From Melampsora larici-populina 98AG31 (taxonomy: Eukaryota; Basidiomycota; Pucciniomycetes; Pucciniales; Melampsoraceae), in the NCBI RefSeq assembly GCF_000204055.1, contig NW_006768818.1, forward strand, positions 395,526 to 459,525: a DNA stretch of 64,000 bases. The letters run 5' to 3'. Below the pieces are notes generated by a model. It was not told where the DNA came from and did no database searches. It saw only the letters and a list, made by a program, of their open reading frames with translations. Made by a program: the position numbers and the translations under genes. Below are positions 1 through 13,453 of this stretch, one piece after another (within the stretch, counting starts at the first letter, position 1; each line of letters begins with the position of its first letter).

Positions 1-168
1 AGGCATACAGGCTTTTGGGCGGGCCCACCTTCTTTTCAAGATTTTTAGGCGCACCTTACGCCTAGGCGCGTTATTTTTTTTTGCACCCCCATCCTGAATT
101 GAGGCATGATATGGTTGAAGGACTAAGTACATGTAGTATGTGATTACATAAGAGTATTGTACATAGCA
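1..168. other. repeat-like GC-rich leader, no gene
   Basis: The first 90 bases are rich in 'ggcgc' and 'gggc' motifs with a T-run and look like the edge of a repeat. No coding signal is visible. Confidence 0.4.
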
Positions 169-1170
169 GGCCAGTCTAGGGCTGTGACCCGACCCTGTGA
201 GTTCATGGCTGGCACCAACGCAGCAACAGATACGGTACTGGTATCGTACCTGCAATACCAGTACCGTACCTGAGGAGACGGTACTGCAAAGAGGTAGTAC
301 CCAGTACCGTACCCTGGATCAGATACAGTACTGAGTACCGTAACCCTGGGTTGAGATTGCCTTATGCCTCCAAAGCCAGTACCGTACCCCTTTCAAGAGG
401 TAGGTACGGTACTGTACCGGTACCTGATTGGCAAATGCCGGTACGGTACAGTGTCGTACCTAGGCAGGTACCACTTGGTACTGTGGCAAGTACCTCTTTG
501 GTACTGTGACCAAGCAGCCATTTTATTGACCAAAAATCAAAAGAAGACAAAAAGAACATGTTCAAAGTGATAAACAAAAATAAGAATAGTAACAAACAAA
601 ATTGCATCAGTGGTGCCACTTGACAAACAGGACAAAGGCTATCAAGTCCCTTGGTGCTTCAGTACCATTCAGAAACAGGTACGGTACGGTACAGTACCTG
701 GGTTCCCGGTACTAGTCCAAAGCAGTACCCAGTGCCGTAACTGTGTGTCAGGTACAATACTGAGTACCGTACCTGAAAATAAAAATGGGTCTTGAGCCCC
801 TCCAGTATTGTACCTGGCACCAAGTTACGGTACTCCCGGTACGGTACTGAGCAAAACAGATACGGTACGGTACAATACCGGTACCAGTAGGGTATCTGTT
901 GCTGCGTTGCTGGCACTGGGGCCAAGTTCAGCCCTGAGTGAGCCCAATGACCTCCAAAAACAGCTCAGGGTAAACCAGGGCCGGTAGGAGAAAAAAGGGT
1001 CAGCACCCCGGCGGAGTCAGGCTCTCAGGCCGCCTGAAGTGCCCACAGGGCCATATTCAACTATCATCAAGCCAAATTTAGATGCCCCAGGGCAGGTACT
1101 GTCAGATCTGTGAAAGTCATCAAGAGTTGGCTGAGCGGCACTGGGTCCGGGTCACAGCCCTAGGCCAGTC
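169..1170. mobile_element. foldback/MITE-like element with GTAC-rich core
   Basis: Outer inverted arms: 169-196 reads as the reverse complement of about 1143-1170 (shared core CTAGGGCTGTGACCCG). Inner arms: 'cgcagcaacagatac' near 220-236 is mirrored by 'gtatctgttgctgcg' near 892-906. Between the inner arms the sequence is packed with the short palindromic words GGTACC, GTAC and TACGGTAC. No transposase frame is present, so this looks like a non-autonomous foldback element. The short open frames inside are translations of the repeat. Confidence 0.6.
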
Positions 1171-3162
1171 CAAGGGGAAAAATTCCAAACTTCAAAATCA
1201 AAAATCGAAAAATGGTTGGCAGACACCCCATGTCTTGTCTTCTGTATTAGCCCCAGGTTTGTCATAGGTTTTCTAGCTTGTCTGGAGTTGCCCTTGAGTA
1301 TTCCACTACATATGTAGTGCAGCTTGCAGTGAAAGAAAACCCACAAACAGTTGTAAGAGACATCCTTCTTTGTCCAACCCTGTTCTATTGTTCTTGGTTT
1401 GGCAAACTTTCTGTGCACCTTATTGCTTTTTCTTTGTGTTTACTTTTTTCCTCTGTAGCCTGATGTAGTGCCACTGCCTATAGCTCAGCATCCTATATGT
1501 TGCTCACAATACCTGGTGCTTTTTTTACTGTGGTCCTCAGTTTAGGATATGAAAATTCAACATTGGGACACAGCCAAAAATTGATTTACACCCCATCATA
1601 CATAAATCACCAATAACCTTCACATGTTCAATTTCAATTTAATCGTACTGCAATTTCCTTGGATCCAATTGCTCCCCAACCACTGTCTTTTATCAATCCA
1701 GCCAACTTTGCCTGCTAACTTTGTCTAGAAATCTACCAAACTCACCATGTTCCTTCAATCTTATTGATTCACCTCACCATCAAATTTCAACATCAAACTC
1801 TTATTCCTCTAAGGTCAAGCCTTGCAATGTGAATGTAGCAAGTAGCTTTCCAAGCCAAACATGGCAACCAACTCATAACAATGAAAAAGAAACTTGAAGT
1901 GGAGAAAAGTCTCAACTAAGAAAACATTTAATTAGTGTTTGTCAACCTACAGACAAATTAAAAGCAATGTCAATATCCTCTTTCAAAGCAAACTCCTATT
2001 TATCTATAAATTTACAATATTTGACCCTTGATTTATACAGTTTGAAACTTTCAATAGTAACTCTGCTCAAGAACAAACCAATTCAAATCAAATTCAACCC
2101 CTGGATGCAATGCAACAAAAAAGTTACAAGCTCAAGGATGGTTTTATACAATGGGTCATGCAAGCACTGTGTGAATATTCCACAGACAATTTTGTTTTGG
2201 CAAAGTTTTTAGAGAACTTCATTGAAGGTGAGTATGAATCATTATACTACTTTGGATCAAAGCTGACATGGCTGTCTGTAGAAACAAAAGGATGCAATTA
2301 TCCTAGTTATATCAAAGCGGCACAATCAAAAACAACCAAATCAAAACCAAGTACAACTTTTATATGAAAATTCAATCACCTGCCAATATCAAGGTGATAC
2401 TTAGTCCAAACTAATTGTAGCTTGAGTGTTGAACTTTGTGTAGAGGCACCTTGCAATGATTAAATGGGAGTCAACAAGTAATTGAAACATGAGCATTATT
2501 CTTATGTGTAACCACCAGATAATTTGTGGGCACTGCTACTGATTGCTTTTACTACTCTAATCACACTGTATTCAATGACTACAAAACAGCAAGTGCTTGT
2601 TAAAATTTGTACAATTGATAAAACACATTTCCCTCTCTGTCACAAGAAAATATTGGACAAGCTTCTTGATCACCTCCAAGGATTCCTGACACTAAACCGT
2701 TCAATTTCTGTGAGGTGATGTTGTGACAATCAGCCTGGGTGGATTTATTTTCATGATCTGTGGAATTTTGAGGTTTGGTTGCTCATTCCACTGCGTGATT
2801 AGAATAGTTGAAGTAAGTTGGAAATTGAGGTGGTGCCACTGCGGGCACACCTGCATAGTCTCTTTTTTAATCATAAGGTAATGAGATATAGCAGGTGGAA
2901 AAAGTATCCAGCCAAAATTTACGGCTCCTATGTCAATTTTTTTTGGATATGATATCAGTCCTTCTCTTGCCGGCTTGCTTGCCCACAGGGGCATAGTTGG
3001 GTTAGCAGTTCCAAGAAGGGATGATAAATTCAGCAGGAACTTTCTGCAACAATCATCTCGAAAAGCTCATTATACACCACATATCCACCAATGTGGACAC
3101 CACGGTTAGGCCAAGGGATTGAGGGGCACTAAACATTCACATTTATATTTGAAGTGCTATGC
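1171..3162. other. intergenic, no supported gene
   Basis: AT-rich DNA with only short open frames of low-complexity composition on both strands. I recognise no domain, splice pattern or RNA gene here. Confidence 0.4.
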
Positions 3163-3455
3163 ACCATGTAAATATCCTTGTAGCACTTTGATGTGCACAC
3201 ACAGGTCTTTCCTTAGACCTGGTAAATACCCATCAAAGAGGTACCACAACAGGCACATCTTCCCCTTATCAACTGTGGCGTTGACGGTCAGTTGACCCCA
3301 GATGAAGACAAAGAATTCTGCAGATCCTATAAATAAATCAATATTCACAAAGTTTGCTCAACAACACTCTCAGTCTAAATCCAACCAAAATACTTTCAGA
3401 TTTATTTCAAAACTCTCCGTGTGTGCATGTCAACCTGCTACAGGGCCATTTACAT
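3163..3455. mobile_element. short inverted-repeat element (MITE-like)
   Basis: About 45 bp at 3166-3210 (accatgtaaat...tgtagca...tgcacacac) recurs in reverse complement at about 3411-3455. The arms are imperfect and flank roughly 200 bp of non-coding DNA. The structure fits a MITE or foldback element. A target duplication is not clear. Confidence 0.45.
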
Positions 3456-4739
3456 GGTGGTGAGTCCTTTTGCTTCCTCCCATCCCTGAGTTTTTACTCA
3501 ATTCTCAGCTTTAATTTCATGTTTGTTCAACAAACCCATTCTATCAATCTCCTTTCCTCTCAATCAATCCATTAAACCAATCAAAATAATTGAGTATAAT
3601 GTTTGTCTTCCTTCTTATTTTCTAAAACTTTTCAGATCTTAATGGGGTTTTTGACAACTTCCTTATCCATAACCCAAATTTATATGTCCTGATCAATACA
3701 ACCAAAAAGGATATCAGCGGCCTTGGCTGTTTGTGAGCTTGGTTAGTTTCAGTGCCAGGGGTCTTGACAACACAAGTGGCATAGGAAGAGCTTTGAAATT
3801 GATGGATTGTTGAAGTCCATCTGTCATCATGGTGCAATTACATCTCTGGACCCTTTGACATAGTTGCTCTTGGCTAACTTTGAAAAGTTTACCCTAATAG
3901 AGCTAGTGTTCTCAGTTGACATGACAGTCAAGGTTGAGAAGATGTGATGGTGGTTGGATGGCAAAGGTTTCACAGTATGAAGATGTGTGAGAATAGAAGA
4001 AAAAAAATTGTATTATTGTGTTTACTGTAGCTCTGGCCTCATACCCAAAAAAAATCCAGGTACTTGTGCAAGTCCTCCGGTAAAGGATCAAATCAGGCAA
4101 TAGTCTAATGAAGGTAGACTCTCTGATGATCCACCATTAACATAGATGCCTTGGGTTGTGGAATCTGAGGCATCATCAGATGCAAACACTCGTACAGATC
4201 TTGTCCAAGGATTTGAGTCCAAAGATACCTCCAATTGAAAAATCCAAGGCAAAGTTGCTGGATGTGATAGATAAGCACAATAACTGATGTATACTCTTGG
4301 ATGATCAAAAGAAGCACAATCTATGAAAGAAGATTGTAGCATAACAAAAGATTTGAGTTTGATTACAAGAGAGAAATAAAACAACAAGAACAATAAGTAA
4401 TACCTGGTAATGAATCAGAGCAGACAATAATCTGATGAAGGTAGACTCCTGGATGAACAAAAGAAGCACAATATATGAAAAGCGATTATAGCACAACAAA
4501 AGATTTGAGTTTGATAGGGAGGAAGAGATGTCGTGTCAGGATCATGAAATAAGAGAAACATATATACAATGCGCATCTAAGTAAACCACATCTATACTTG
4601 TCCTGCGCCTAAGTGATCACTTTGTGATCCCAATTATAAATAAATATGTTGATATAGTAGAAAAGTGATACAAACTTGATGAAAGAAAAAAAGCCTCTCC
4701 ATTATGTTACAAAAATAAAAGATCAAGTCAAAATCTTCT
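3456..4739. other. intergenic with an internal direct repeat
   Basis: About 75 bp at 4292-4367 (gatcaaaagaagcacaat, later acaaaagatttgagtttga) is repeated in direct orientation at 4447-4518. A shorter related piece, 'tctaatgaaggtagactc', lies near 4103-4120 and again near 4432. No coding gene is supported. The part nearest 4740 is probably the 3' UTR of the minus-strand bestrophin gene. Confidence 0.45.
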
Positions 4740-7315
4740 TCAAACATGACTAATAGATGTTGAAGCAGTACTTTCACCTCTAGATTGATGATTACGTAAT
4801 AAATCTTGAACATCTTCAGCAGATAAACCTGATTTCAAAAATCCATAACCTGATCTATAATCACGTGTATCGAGTAATGGAATATTAGAAGTAGAAAAGA
4901 TAAATTCGGACGGATCTGGTGGTGCCCGAGCCCTGGGGAAAAAAGAAAAACAAACGGACGTTAGTGAGCCTTCTTGGGTTACGGATATGAGAAAGGTCAA
5001 GAAAGACTTACGTGATTTTTGCAAGCTCAGGAGCAATCAGATGATGACAAAAATGATCCATATCCAAATCATTCAAATCTAATGTTCAAAAAAGCCATAT
5101 GAATACATAAGTAGATAATCTTTGAAAAATCCAAAAACAAAAGCCAGAAAAGAAATAAAAAAAGTGAGGAGACGAACCATATCCAAATGGATTCTCGATT
5201 TCGTCACCAACTCTCAAAAAACCAAGAAAAGCAATTCCAACAAGAGCGGTAGCAGGGATGGTAATAAATCCAAAAGAAGTTACTAGTTGAAGTGGTAATA
5301 ATAAAAGATAACCCCAAGTGACTAATTTCAAATGTACAATATAACCAAATGGGATTGGAGTGGTTAGAATTCTTTCTAAATTAGTCAATGCATCTGTTAG
5401 AGGTTGGACACCAGTTATGAGTGCATTCGCTGCAGAGGGACTAAATGAATACCAAAGTGAAACGGTCAGGATGAGGTTGACAGATAGGGTTGAGATGCAG
5501 AGCTTACTCGAGAACCTGGCGACGGTGAAGTTGAGCAACATAGCTATCGATATGCCAAATGATCTCAAGTGGAATGTTATCTTCATGTATCACTCTAGAA
5601 TTAATTCCTCTCCGGCGACGCAGGCCGGCAACATTCCGTGTGCCCTAATTGACATGTCAGATTCTCAGCCTTTTTGTTGACACGTTACGTTCCGAAAAGA
5701 AGCTTACCTTCCAGAGGGCTCGGGGGATGGCCAAGAATGGAAATCGCTCAACCCATCGCTCATGAGGTGGATTATGAGCTGGTAGGAGGTCACGATCAGC
5801 TTTGAACGGATCAAGAGGTACAGCTCCCTTGCATTTCATTGGACGTCTTTGTTGTTCAGAATTATGTAATCTTTCTTCGCCAACTTGTTCATTATGACGA
5901 ACTTCAAGAATAGTAAAGTCCGATCGGGGTGACTCGCTTCCTCGATTCTCATTCACCTTGACATCAAATTTCAGCGCATATCCATTAATTGAAGGCGAAT
6001 TTTGAGCACAGTGGGCAGTAGTGAAGCCTAAGTCGAGTCTCTCGACGGGATGGCCAGACGGAAAAGCATACTTGGGTAAGAGACATGCTAGATCTGATAG
6101 TGAATACAGTTCAAATACTTCAGTAAGGGAATCATCAACTCTTGACACTAGCACACTGGTACGTACGGTATAAATCCTCGTAGTAAATCCCATATTCTAA
6201 TGGAAGAATAACATCGTATGGTAATCATTTAATATCAAGGACACCATAACGGTTAGAATATAAGTTCGATATCCTAACTTACCTCCACGGAGGTGATGCT
6301 TCAAGCTGACAGCAAACCCTTCAATCAAGTTGATAATAGTCTTCTTCTCAATGATCGACCTCAAACGCTATGATCAAATCCACTTGAAAATATAAGCAAG
6401 ACATCTTCAAAATGGTGTATTTTTTTTTGGGAAACTCTGACTACTAACCTCTTCTTCTGTGGGCAGATAATTTGGATCGTGTGGTCTAAGTGCATTAGGA
6501 ACATGAATCCAAATGAGACGAGCAAGGTTACGACCACCAAGAATGATCGAGGACCATTGCTGTCGACCATCATTGTATCGTTCGTATGCACCTATCAGTA
6601 GCGAAATTAAATTTCAGTTCATAATAAGTCGTGAAGATTTTCGTACTTGGTGGTGAGAATGATTAGACATACTGGAGGTTCGATAAGATACTACGAAACC
6701 AATCACAGTTCCTTTGGTTCAAAATTTTCGATGATTTCATCATCGAGATCAAAATGATTAGACGTTTTACGTTGGTAATGCAAGCCGTACTACGCGAACA
6801 AACATACCGAGTACGTTTACGATGGTTGGTGGCTGATTTCATCGAGCAAAAGAGTTATGATCGACATGAACAACTGAACCCAATGTCGTGTTCTAGATGC
6901 AAGTTTACGTGACGCGACTGACCAATTGAAGCGAAGTTACATCGTGATGTAGGATAGCGATGGTACTCAGGGTAGCCCAGACCGTGAGAAAGGCAATCTG
7001 TTACACGATTTGATAAAGCATATCATCAGCCTAGATTTATATGAGGTGTTCGACTCCCTCAAGATGATTTGGAAGCAAAATCACGCTAGGCCAGAGTCTC
7101 CAGATGGTCAACGCCTTTACAAAAGTTAGTGCTGAGGGACTGAGGAAGGCAAAACAGATCAGGGTTTGACATTAATGAGATTTGAGGTGATAATATGATA
7201 CTGAATCTTACGCTCGAAATGGATTTAGTAAAATCTGTTCTCTTTCTATTTCCCTTTTGTGATGAAACGGTGCAAAACCGAGTGTGGGTACTTGTTGATA
7301 TATAATCGAAGACAT
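4740..7315 (-). CDS. bestrophin-family anion channel, copy 1
   Basis: Roughly 535 aa from about twelve exons. I start it at the ATG at 7315, because that exon reads straight into EQILLNPFRA before a GTAAGA donor. Family hallmarks follow in order: a WPSV/TVWATL membrane segment, VIGFVVSYRTSSAYERYNDG, RNLARLIW, an INLIEGFAVSLKHHLRGG segment, IPLEIIWHIDSYV, then the second membrane half ending FLRVGDEIENPFGY and DLNDLDMD, the acidic Ca2+-clasp/C-terminal signature of bestrophins (UPF0187). The C-terminus has about 60 aa of family-specific tail ending ISHV. Fungal members are thought to be membrane chloride or anion channels; the ion and membrane here are unknown. A full-length paralogue lies at 29603-32166. 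The poorly conserved stretch is the linker after SPSIN (about residues 230-290). No break was seen. Confidence 0.85.
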
Positions 7316-8451
7316 CGCCTCCAACCTGGTATTCGAGTTTTTTAAAGAAATGGTCAGCCGTGTTTTTGAAGGTACCAACTTGTAACGCTGCTTTTTTATG
7401 GGCGGAGGCCGGTGGGGTGACCGTGTCAGTGTGGCTCACACTGACAGGTGCAAACCAATCAGTCGAGGAAGTGCCAGATCATCATCGTGCATCTACCAAT
7501 TCCACGGTCCTTTGTGCCGTAAATGACATTAGCATGCTTCCATATAATACTTTAAGAGCATGAGCGCAATTTACATTTTCCAAAAATCACCCTCCTGCGC
7601 GCGCCAAAGCTGAAAGGTCACGCAGCTGGCTATGGTTTTTCGACAAATTTGGTTTCGCAAGTTGTTCGAGGTTCTATTTGGGCTCATCCGAAAAATCTGG
7701 AACCGATGCTTTCGCAAGCTTTGGGCAACACTTGTACATGTGCAGGCCTCTTTGGTCTAAATGTGTCTTTTTCTTGATCAAAGTGAACAGTATCAATGGG
7801 GCTTGGGACCTTGGGTAGGTGAGGAGAAGATGTGGCTACTCTAGGTGGCCCTGGGGCCTGAAGTGTTTCTTCCCCAAACCGCGAAAGCAAGACTTGAAAG
7901 GAAACAAAAGAAGATGGAAGGAAAGTGTAAACTTCCAAAGTCCCTCCCCCTCACCCAAGGTTCACGAGTACAATTTTTGCCTTAGAACAGCAACATGTTG
8001 GACTACGTTGGTGCCCGTCCATTACGAATGTTCCACACAAGAATACAACAAGTGTAACGAAATCCAAGATGAATGGCATCGTTCAACTGATTAACCGGAT
8101 GAGAAGCTCCCCATAATTTTTTTCGATGAAAGTCGCGTCAGGTCATATTCATGGAAGTAATAGAATGATGACTTAAATTGTAAAGGTTATCAGCCATTTT
8201 TGGGGGTCTTGAAGTGTATGTTGAGTTGGATGTAGCAATTGCAGTCACCTCAGACACATCTTTGGCTAACCAGCTGAAGGTATCAATCAACTTCAACCAG
8301 GATTGTCACGTTTGTTAGCTCATATATAGACTAAGAGCAATGAGACTGTGGCCAAACAGTTCGCTACGTTTGAAAAGTGAAGGCCAGGCACTAGATCTTG
8401 ACACCTGCTTTTTACTACTAATAGTTGAATAAACAGAAGGTTTCAAATGAC
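7316..8451. promoter_or_regulatory. upstream region of bestrophin copy 1
   Basis: Non-coding. The segment around 7425-7505 (ggctcaca...caaatcag..., gtgcatctacca) resembles the segment upstream of the paralogue at about 32298-32370, so the duplication included some promoter DNA. No specific binding site can be named. Confidence 0.4.
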
Positions 8452-8631
8452 TCCCCCACTGCCCACATTAAAGAGGTTCCCAGATGGGAATATAGGTTGT
8501 AGGGATCAGACCGCCATTGTGATATATGTAGTCACAAAGGCTGTCTGATTCCTACGACCCATATTCCCAGAGAAATCGAGGCATTGTGCAACCCATCAGG
8601 CCGGCCCGCAAAACTGACCAGCACGGGTCAT
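8452..8631. repeat. left terminal region of KDZ element with internal hairpin
   Basis: The left terminal inverted repeat (8452-8495) runs into a second short inverted repeat. The arm at 8485-8511 (gggaatat..gttgtagggatcagac) is mirrored at 8544-8572 (gtctgattcctacgac..atattccc), forming a hairpin of about 28-bp arms. The subterminal CTGACCAGCACGGGTC motif follows at 8615-8631. Confidence 0.6.
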
Positions 8632-9295
8632 TTCACATGTATTGACAAACCTAATTTGTATTTGATTTGTATTTGACATCCCCTGCGTGTCCCACGCCTC
8701 GATTCATCCTGATGCGGGATACTCTCAACAAATTCAAATTTGATTCATAGCAACCCCTAAATGTAACAACTTATTCTTCGTTATCAACCTTCCATGAACT
8801 CGCGATATATCGACATTTGCCAATTACCATTACTATACCCATTGTTTCTTAATGGGTATTTGCCAGCGGCAAATAGACGTGCAACAACGCTCAAAACAAC
8901 GCACACACATCAGACGATGTGACTTTATCACCCAAAAAAAACACCTCGTGCAATGAATCCAACAAAACGTTCCATTTGAGCTTTCCACATGCGCAATGCA
9001 TCTTACATGACGGGCTAATTCTAAGCGGATGAAATCCTCACCTCGCGAATACGTCCGCGGAGAAAAATGTAAGGTTGATGAGATCATATACACATCAATA
9101 GCCTGAAACCGATTTGTGTTTTCCTCCTGCCTTTAAGAATTGGAGGACCTTTAAAAGATATTTTATGAATATCTTTTAACCACCTTTCCAATCACTTTTT
9201 ATATTACCAACTGCAAGGCCTCCTACATCTCGTCGTTTTTGAGATCGAGATCTTTGTGTTCATTACCAAAGTCTTAGACACTCAGCCAACGAACC
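8632..9295. promoter_or_regulatory. 5' region of the KDZ transposase gene
   Basis: Non-coding 660 bp between the transposon end and the transposase start. It holds a short inverted pair (aaaagatattttatgaatatctttt near 9151-9178). No specific promoter element can be named. Confidence 0.3.
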
Positions 9296-10696
9296 ATGCT
9301 TATCAAAGCCCTTATTTCACGGCTAGCCACATTGTACCCCGACACGTACGAGGACTTGACGCTAAGGCAGCTTGTATCTTTTGTCAATCTCTCCGCCGAC
9401 TTTTTGAAGAGGAACAACGGCGCTCACAAAATGACGGCTTTACATGGGCCAGTGGAGCTTCTGAACCATTGCCTCGACCCCCAACAAACCACTGAGACAT
9501 GGAGTCGGCTATGGTTGTTGACATATAAACACCTACCCTCCTGCCAGTATGACCCCCATATGATCAAGAAATATGGGATTCCATTGGAAGACCGACCACC
9601 ACAAGACGTACTCATCATTCCAGAACGGACTTTCAGACCCCCCACAAACCACTGCTTCCAATGCATCGATTGCGAGACAGGCGAGCCCGAGCGACTGATG
9701 ATCAGGCCTCACGTATTTGCGTATCTATTCGACATTGACGGCATTGAAACCGTGCAATACTTCCCTATGTACTGCCGCGGTAAGCCAACATCATTGTATA
9801 ATTCCTTTTCATACAACTACTGAAACCATTTACCCCCGATGGTGTTTTAACTCAGGGTGTAACTCAACTTATACACCTTGTTACCTTTGCCAGGATGAAT
9901 ACCGGGAATATTACTCCGCCAAAGAAGGACAACCAAGAGATTACTTTCAGGTCTCGCAGCGCTACTTCATGACCCACCGCCTTGCCGATCACTTCAATCA
10001 TTTACAAATGCAAGGCGTGTAAGCAAATTTCAAACACGCTGTGGCCTCAATCGTCACTGAAATAGACACATTTTCCATAACAGCGTCAGCATATACAATG
10101 TATTTTGCATTTACAATCGCGCACACGCGGCCCACAACACCACTTACTTGAATGATTTCCGCGACAACCAGTTCACCCGAAAAATTAGTCCCAACATATG
10201 CTCGCTTGGCCTTGACATCCACCGTCTGATGAAAAGCACCAATGCACGAGGTGTGCGCTTGAAGAGTGATGTGCATGGCATGGACAACCGCAGATTCCAT
10301 AATGCCATGAAAAAACACCTGAAATGGCTTCAAGAGGAGGGTACCTCATTTCAATCGCATGTGTGCTTGTTGTGCTGCGAATTTGAACCCACAGGTAACG
10401 TTGAAGAAGCCCGAGGTGAGTCGTAATACACATAGCCCGCTTTTTGCTGTAACAATCCTAACACTGCACTTCAGTAATGCGTGCCATGGTGACCGACGGG
10501 ATCACAATAGGTCATTGGTGTTGCAGCGTATCCGAAGAGCAAATCAAACACTACGACCCACATTCAACACTCAACTACTGCGAAGAGCCTCTCAATAACG
10601 TGAATGATCGGTATTGTCTAAGACACCTTCGCTTACTCAAGAAGACATGTCAGGTGCAACCCTGTGTCAAACCAGTCCAGAAAGATTCCGACACGT
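9296..10696 (+). pseudogene. KDZ transposase, N-terminal part (CxC5-CxC6 cysteine clusters), interrupted
   Basis: Exons 9296-9779, 9856-10018, 10084-10394 and 10475-10696. The protein has a CxC5-like cluster (CFQCIDCETGEPERL ... YCRGCNSTYTPCYLCQDEY ... RDYFQVSQRYFMTH), then a CxC6-like cluster (VTDGITIGHWCCS ... RYCLRHLRLLKKTCQVQPC). Both are described as cysteine clusters fused to KDZ transposases. Exon 4 stops abruptly at 10696, where an LTR-type element is inserted; the frame resumes at 22232. With the insertion and one ACGT duplication ignored, the exons sum to 1992 nt, a 663-aa protein without a stop. As it stands the gene is disrupted and would end in a TAG a few bases into the insertion. 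Confidence 0.8.
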
Positions 10697-12306
10697 TGTA
10701 GAACTTAAAGCTCAACAAGAGCTTTACAGAGCTTAAAGAGGGATAATCTACTAATAAAGTATCTAGTAGAAGTTGCCTAAGACTGCCTCTTTGAAAGAAT
10801 CAACACGGGGTTTTGCTGAATTCTTTGGGATAAGGCACCAGAGAAAGTTGTCTCAATACTTAATTCAAGTATTATTCCCGTGATTTTTAATTATAAAGAA
10901 ATCTCAACACTATTGTAGTGTTATTCCAATTTGAACACAATAAAACACAATTTTAATTACTAGCAAAGCAACAATCACTTTGATTGTTATTCCAATGAAG
11001 ACTTGTAGTCTTATCACACGTAAAGAAATCTCTCCTTTGATGTAAAGGGGCAATTTAGTGAGCTTAGTACTGGTAAAGTAATTTAATAATGATTAAAAAC
11101 ACTCTAACAAAAGTATAAGATGAGTAAAAAGGGGAACAAAGGCCCGTAAAATCCTTAACAATAGTATATAACTCTCCAACAACCTTCAACAATGGTCAAC
11201 AACCTCCAAAAACCCTCAAAAACCGTCAAAATCAACAGAGTATCCTCCAATGTAATCATATGATGTCATAAAGATTATTGTTTGTAATGATTCAAGGCGT
11301 GAATTTGATCAATTGATGTAGATAAATGATGAACAGATCTTCTTATGATGAATACAGGTGATTTTTTCCTAATATTCATAGCTGAAATCCATTTTTGGAA
11401 TTACGAATTTTTTGTAAGGTTGTTCAATTTTGTATTACTATAGCTCATTTAATAGCCCTCGTGATTCTGATCATTTATCACCCCTATATCACCTATTTCT
11501 GATGTGTGATGAATAAGTTATTGAGTTGTAAAGATTGCAAAAATAAAGTTTTGTCATGTAAATGTCACATGTAACCTCCAAATTCGAAATTCACTCCAGT
11601 TTCTTTGTTGCCTTATAACTTTTTCACTACTCCTCCGCTACTAATGATTTAAAGGTTGTACATTATGAAACCAATGATTTTGCGTCGAATGAACTATCAC
11701 ACACCTAATTCTGACAAGTTTTACCATATGTAATTAACTGAAAACTCCCATTTTTGATGAATTTTGACTATTTTCACGTCTAATAATGATTTTCCTTCTA
11801 TCAAAAGATCATTCCACAGCACTCCAATCAATCACACAGCATTAAAATCCTTCTGAAAAACTCTTGGCACAATCAATCCATCAATGACATCACTACACAG
11901 GAATTAATACCATAGTACCTTTCTTCGAAATTTCCCTTTTCTTGAATAACTTCACACCTCCCTTATCAATCCTCATGATTAAGGTTGCTGATGACTAATA
12001 TGATCCTTCTCTTTCACAATAAAACCTTCCTGAACCAATATCTCTTCTAATAATAAGCTAAAAACCATTTTCCAAAATTTCATACCCATATTTTCGAATT
12101 TTTCTCCAACTTTCTTAATATTCTTCTTATTCTTCCATTCTTTTCATAACAGTTTCCATTCCTAAAGATCCAAACTAAATGTTCTTCTTCCTCAAATCTC
12201 CTCTTACTAATTCTCCTAATTTGATTTTCACTCTTTTACTATTTTTATTGATCTTTTCGAATTTTTCTTTACTCTTAAATATTCTTATCAATTGCTTATG
12301 TAAATA

Positions 12307-13433
12307 TGTCAGGGTGGCAAGTCTCTATATGAGCCTGTAAGGTCTAGACTTACTAGGTTCGAGGCCCTGACTGCTATTTCTCTGGTTACGAGGAATAGGT
12401 ATGGTAGTAACACTACAAGATGTTTCACAAGGGATATCGAGACGGGTAAGTACTCTAATCCTTCAGCGTGATTTTGGAGAGATAGCGGCTTACCGAGGTT
12501 TTCGGTTGAAGGTTGGTCACACCTAAGCCGGTTCGGATCCTACTAGACAAGTCTAGAAGGTAGCCTGTTGGGAACAGGGATCTCGTCAGCTGAGCGATGA
12601 CGGATCAAGATCAATAGACCAGAAGAATTCCAACTAACTAGTAGAAGGATGGAGCCTTATCCAGGCGTGGACTTCGAGCTGTTGGCTAGGATTAAGGACT
12701 GGGAAGCAGAGGCTCCGGAGGCGATAATCCAAGGGAACTAACAGGAATACGGACAGATAAGGGGCTTCAGTATGAAGCAGAGAACTGATTAGATAAGCGT
12801 AGGGGAAAGGATTTCCTCAGGCTTCAGGATCAAGAGTGGAACTAACGGGTGATTCTAAAGATTCTAGAAAACGAGTATAGTTGGGCTCTTGACAGGTGTT
12901 TTCGGGATAGAAATATCTATACGAAAGTAAGTAAGTTGAATCAGATGCCTTCTCTTCTTCCTGTCGAGAAGGTCGTATTTATACCCTTTCTCTCGACTGC
13001 CAGCTTGTGGTTGCTGATATGCTGCGTTTGAACTTGCTTCGTGGGCGCCCACGTTAGTTAGTTGGTTGGTAGGAACGGCTCCTGTTGCCTCATCTGTTTG
13101 AAGGACATTAGGTCGAGAGGCTCGTCGTCTCTTCTACGGCTGTTGATTTCATCTCAGCCTCCTTCCCTTTTGGGAAGGGTGACTTATGTCTTGTACTCGT
13201 GCTAGGGGCCTTGGAGTCTTGTGGGTTTCACACTTGGTATTCCTTCGTGATGTGGTTCGCGGTCTTTGACACTAGACCTATAAGTTGTAATTCTTTCATT
13301 ATGCTTTTATTGGGTTTGGGGTCTTTGAAACTAGACCTTAAGTTGTATCTATTTTTATGTTATTTATTAATTATTGCTCAATCTCTTCTTGGAGTACCTT
13401 TGGCTCTTCCATCGGAAGGCTCGGGTGCTGACA
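12307..13433 (-). repeat. long terminal repeat (3' LTR of the minus-strand element)
   Basis: 1127 bp beginning TGTCAGGGTGG and ending GTGCTGACA. It matches 20943-22069 over its whole length. The one difference I noticed is T versus G in 'atagaaa(t/g)atctat' near 12914. Confidence 0.92.
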
Positions 13434-13453
13434 CTCCCCAACCACAAGGAGAG

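Noticed and set aside
362..925. Several 60-90-codon frames on both strands
   Set aside because: They are translations of the GTAC repeat (recurring Tyr/Arg/Thr/Val) with no independent coding signal.
5360..5680. Plus-strand frame of 106 codons
   Set aside because: Antisense to conserved bestrophin exons.
5657..6193. Open minus-strand frame beginning MGFTTRIYTVRTS as a separate gene (and its twin at 30514-31050)
   Set aside because: It reads through an intron. The real exons are YGIYYEDLY and FELYSLSDLACLLPK of the bestrophin gene, joined at a GTACGT donor.
7684..8094. Opposed frames of 84 and 91 codons
   Set aside because: Mutually antisense, with no conserved motif or splice context; probably chance.
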